DNA from: Streptomyces sp. NBC_01439
GTDB taxonomy: Bacteria; Actinomycetota; Actinomycetes; Streptomycetales; Streptomycetaceae
Assembly: GCF_036227605.1 (NCBI RefSeq)
Contig: NZ_CP109487.1
Span: 3,608,001-3,672,000, forward strand
Direction: 5' to 3'
DNA length: 64,000 nucleotides
Shown here: piece after piece, positions 61,490-64,000 of the stretch
Layout: the number at the start of each line of letters is the position of its first letter
Numbering within the stretch: the stretch's first letter is position 1
Notes under the pieces: model-generated
Told to the model about the DNA's origin: nothing
What the model saw: the letters and a program-made list of their open reading frames with translations, nothing else
Database searches by the model: none
Translations under genes and position numbers: made by a program

Positions 61490-63243
61490 TTGACGGAGAC
61501 CTGCGAGACGTCGAGGACGCCGGTCCAGTCGCTGATCACGACGTTCTTGACGTCCTTGCCGACGATCCGCTTGTAGACCGGGTGGAAGAGCGGCACGTCC
61601 AGGGCCTGCTCGCCGATCTTCTTGTCGAGTGCGCCCCAGCGCTTGCCGGCCGCCGCGAGGTCGGTCAACTTGGCGATCTCGTCGATCTCGGCGTTCACGG
61701 CCGGGTCGTTCAGCTGCGCGTGGTTGTAGTTGGAGCCGTTGGTCACGATCTGCCGGCCGTCGAAGATCGGCGCGAGGAAGGGGGCGCCGGAGGGCCAGTC
61801 CGCGCCCCAGCGGGAGAGGAAGAAGCCGGGGGTGTTCTTGACGTCCCAGCGCTTCTCGTTGAAGGCGTTGTTCTCCAGGCCCTCCAGCTTGACCGTGATC
61901 CCGGCGGCGGCGAGGGCCTGCTGCACGGCGGTGGCCACCTCGGGGCTGGTCTGTCGGTTCTGCGCGGTGGAGTGGGTCAGGGTGACGGTGATGCCGTCGG
62001 GGAAGCCCGCCTCCGCCAGCAGCTGCTTGGCCTTGGCCGGGTCGCCGGTCTTGCCCGCCGGGAAGTGGTCGTACGGGGTGAAGCCGAAGGCCTCGCGCTC
62101 GGGCAGGAAGGTGGTGGCCGGTTCGGCGAGGGCGGATCCGCCGGCGGCGTTGATCACGCTGGTGCGGTTGATCGCGTGGGAGATGGCCTGGCGCACCTTC
62201 GGGTTGTCGAAGGGGGCCACCTTCGGGTTGAAGGCCAGGTAGTTGACGTAGCCGAAGTGGCCGGTGCCGACGCGGCCCGCGAGGTCGTTCTTGTCGGCGG
62301 AGTCGCCGATCTGGGCGAGCTCGGCGGGTCCCAGGTTGGTGTCGGTGGTGACGGCGGCGGCGTCGGGGCCGGAGCTGGTGGTCAGGCGCTGGTTGATGAC
62401 CGCGGCGTCCAGACCGGAGCGGACGTCGATCTTGTCCGGGTAGGCCTTGCGCTCCTCGTCGGTCTTCTCGTCCCAGTGCTCGTTGCGCTCCAGGGTGAGG
62501 TGTTCGCCGTCGTTGTCGTTCTTGACGACCTTGTACGGGCCGGAGGAGACGGGGTGCTCCTCGTACTTGACCCCGGTGTCCTTGGCCTTGGGAACGGGCG
62601 CGAACTGCGTCTGCGTGGCGACGAAGGGGAACTCGCCCTCGGGCTTGCGGAGTTTGAAGACGATCGTCTTCGGGTCGGGCACGACGATCGAGTCGAGCCC
62701 CTTGCCGCCGTCCTTGTACGGGCCCTCGTACGTCTCCCCGCCGACCAGCCAGTCCCGCAGGTACGGGGCGCCGCCCGACAGTTCGGCGGCGAAGGACCGC
62801 TCGATGCCGTACTTGATGTCGGCGCTGGTGATCGGGGAGCCGTCCTCGTACTTCAGCCCGTCCTTGAGCGTGTACGTCCACTCGGTGGCGTCGGCGTTGG
62901 GCCTTCCGGTGTCGGTGGCCAGGTCGGGCACGACCTTGGTGCCGGCCGCGCCGTCCTCGCGGTTGCGGGTGGTCAGCGTGCGGAAGACCAGCGAGGGAAC
63001 GTTTCCGCCACCCGAGGTGTAGAGCCGGGCCGGGTCGAAGTCGCTCTGCGGCTCGGAGTTGAGGACGGTCAGGGTGCCGCCCTTCTGCGGGGCGCCCGCG
63101 GCGCCCGGCTTGTCGCCCGAACCGGCCTTGCCCGCAGCGTCCTCGGGGCCGCAGGCCACGGCGCCCCCGGCCAGGACGAGGCTGACGGTGACGGCGGCCA
63201 CACGGCGCGCTATGAGATGACGGTCGGGTCCGGCGGAAGACAT
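61486..63243 (-). CDS. Solute-binding lipoprotein of a family 5 (peptide) ABC transporter
   Basis: A 585-residue extracytoplasmic binding protein. The signal peptide VTVSLVLAGGAVAC ends with a lipobox cysteine. Family 5 marks: KGGTLTVLNSEPQSDFDPARLYTSGG, VPDLATDTGRPNADATEWTYTLKDGLKYEDG, ITSADIKYGIERSF, and the late NPKVRQAISHAINR region. AGAGG lies about 11 bases before the ATG. It is the first structural gene of a four-gene operon with 4-base overlaps throughout. A leader peptide gene and hairpin precede it. The ligand is probably an oligopeptide, but nickel or other ligands occur in this family. Confidence 0.94.
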
Positions 63244-63401
63244 GGGTGTGTTGACCTCTCGGCGTGAAGGAAGGGCTGAAGGGCCACGCGAGGGGCAGCG
63301 GTCGACAGCGGTGCCGGAGGGGCACCGGAGCATGAGGAAGCCGCGCCTGCGGGCATGGGCACGCCCGGGCGCGGCGAAGGAACTCGAAGAGGGTCGCAGC
63401 G

Positions 63402-63434
63402 CTTGCGGGCCGGGGGCACCTCCCGGGCCGCAAG
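63402..63434 (-). terminator. Hairpin between leader peptide and binding-protein gene
   Basis: A 13-base-pair stem with one mismatch (CTTGCGGGCCGGG / CCCGGGCCGCAAG) begins 13 bases after the leader peptide stop. It may work as an attenuator whose formation depends on translation of the leader. No clear T tract follows. Confidence 0.5.
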
Positions 63435-63446
63435 GCCCAGGGGGAG

Positions 63447-63542
63447 TCAGCGACAGAAGATGTCGGCCACGCTGTGCGCGGTCACACCAAGCAGCGCCAG
63501 CTCAATGGCGGCGCTCGCGGTCATGGTGTGGTCGTGCGACAT
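63447..63542 (-). CDS. 31-residue leader peptide ending in Cys-Arg
   Basis: The frame starts MSHDHTMTAS, has a hydrophobic middle (IELALLGVTAHSV) and ends ADIFCR before TGA. It is preceded not by a ribosome site but by a promoter whose start point would fall at the ATG, so the mRNA is probably leaderless. Actinobacteria commonly carry such cysteine-ending leader peptides before sulfur- or peptide-uptake operons. The role, sensing of cysteinyl-tRNA or ribosome pausing, is inferred. Confidence 0.62.
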   Translation of the reverse strand: MSHDHTMTASAAIELALLGVTAHSVADIFCR

Positions 63543-63549
63543 GCGGAGA

Positions 63550-63579
63550 ACGATTGCCGATGATCGGACGGATTGTCAA
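63550..63579 (-). promoter_or_regulatory. Promoter of the leader peptide / ABC operon
   Basis: Minus strand: a perfect -35 TTGACA (63579-63574), 18 bases, -10-like AATCGT (63555-63550), then seven bases to the leader ATG at 63542. Transcription should start at or next to that ATG. Confidence 0.6.
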
Positions 63580-63621
63580 CGCGGATCCCCGCCCGGCACC
63601 GGGCGGGGTCGTGCCCGTCGG

Positions 63622-64000
63622 TCAACCCTCGGGGAAGACCCAGGGGTTGGGCTTGCACTGGATGCCGTCGATGTTGAGGGACTTGGTCTGCTGCTGCATG
63701 ATCGGCGCGAGCGCGCCGGGTGTGCGGCAGTTCACGTGGTCGCGTCCGAGCCGGTGCCCGACCTCGTGGTTGATGAGCATCTGCCGGTAGATGAACATCT
63801 GGTCCGGTCCGTAGGTCGCGGAGCCCTGCGCCCAGCGGAACGCGTTGATCATCACCCGCTCGGTGCGCGCGGAGTCACAGGAGACGTTGTCGACGGTGAT
63901 GTCCAGGTCGGACTTGTCGCACCAGAACCCGGTGGTCCCGGGACTGGCCAGGGTGATCACGAAGTCCGCCTGGCCACCCGGTACCCGCTCGAAGGTCCGC
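63622..64000 (-). CDS. DUF3152 secreted metalloprotease-like protein (5' end beyond window)
   Basis: The visible C-terminal 126 residues include FERVPGGQADFVITLASPGTTG, several disulfide-type cysteines (FWCDKSD, VSCDSARTERV), the zinc-like motif HEVGHRLGRDHVNC (HExxH with a downstream His/Asp) and the end CKPNPWVFPEG. This pattern is DUF3152, a family of exported, probably metal-dependent proteins. The reading frame continues past the right edge without a start. The mycobacterial member (Rv3207c) sits beside moeZ; here about 11 kb of extra genes intervene. Confidence 0.88.
   Translation of the reverse strand, partial: RTFERVPGGQADFVITLASPGTTGFWCDKSDLDITVDNVSCDSARTERVMINAFRWAQGSATYGPDQMFIYRQMLINHEVGHRLGRDHVNCRTPGALAPIMQQQTKSLNIDGIQCKPNPWVFPEG

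Overview
The window is high-GC actinobacterial chromosome, almost certainly Streptomyces. The evidence is a very strong G/C bias at third codon positions, the SigR-RsrA thiol-stress pair, WblC, CatR-KatA, AdnA/AdnB helicase-nucleases, MoeZ, mycoredoxin, and only two TTA (bldA-type) codons noticed in roughly 50 genes. I count about 52 protein genes, two identical initiator tRNAs, several small leader or upstream ORFs, and a set of regulatory sites that can be read directly from the bases.

Layout. 0-3 kb: rsrA and sigR with an exact SigR-type promoter, an alpha/beta hydrolase and an SRAP protein. 3-8.6 kb: a site-2-protease-like membrane peptidase, aroA-rsgA, a Gdx-type SMR exporter convergent with a TetR gene, hisN and a CBS-domain protein. 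8.7-10.7 kb: divergent katA/catR with a visible operator. 10.8-14.9 kb: two tRNA-fMet copies flanking a TetR/flavin-monooxygenase pair (three tandem operators between them) and a Sel1-repeat protein. 15-24 kb: UPF0182 protein, PPA1309 protein, PDZ/Lon-like protease, moaE, an SDR protein, a DUF2342 zinc protease and a NUDIX protein. 24-27.3 kb: three AIM24-family genes, one fused to TerD. 27.5-31 kb: a YgjP-like peptidase, a degenerate ThiF-like protein behind a 10-bp repeat array, and a UbiB-family kinase. 31-35.3 kb: wblC with a long attenuator leader, uvrD2, and mrx1 with a SigR promoter. 35-46 kb: a nudC, dipeptidase, adnB and adnA run, then an alkyltransferase-like gene. 46-52.8 kb: a kinase-like/flippase fusion, a SUKH-4-like protein, a lipoprotein hydrolase, and moeZ with a SigR promoter. 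52.9-57.5 kb: a four-gene cluster (PelF-type glycosyltransferase, polytopic membrane protein, epimerase, spherulin-4-like protein) resembling Pel/galactosaminogalactan exopolysaccharide loci. 57.7-63.6 kb: an oligopeptide ABC transporter operon behind a cysteine-ending leader peptide. The right edge is a truncated DUF3152 metalloprotease-like gene.

How it works together. One theme is redox and antibiotic stress: SigR with RsrA, and exact SigR promoters at sigR itself, mrx1 and moeZ, alongside CatR-KatA and WblC. A second is DNA repair: AdnA/AdnB, UvrD2, SRAP and ATL. From about 15 to 53 kb, gene content and order match from memory a block conserved as far as Mycobacterium (UPF0182, PDZ protease, DUF2342, UbiB, WhiB7, UvrD2, Mrx1, NudC, AdnB/AdnA, ATL, MoeZ, then DUF3152). 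The polysaccharide and ABC genes sit between moeZ and DUF3152, which are neighbours in Mycobacterium, so they look like an insertion into an old core block.

Limits: products are assigned from motifs and family memory without database searches. Several start codons are ambiguous and are flagged where this matters.
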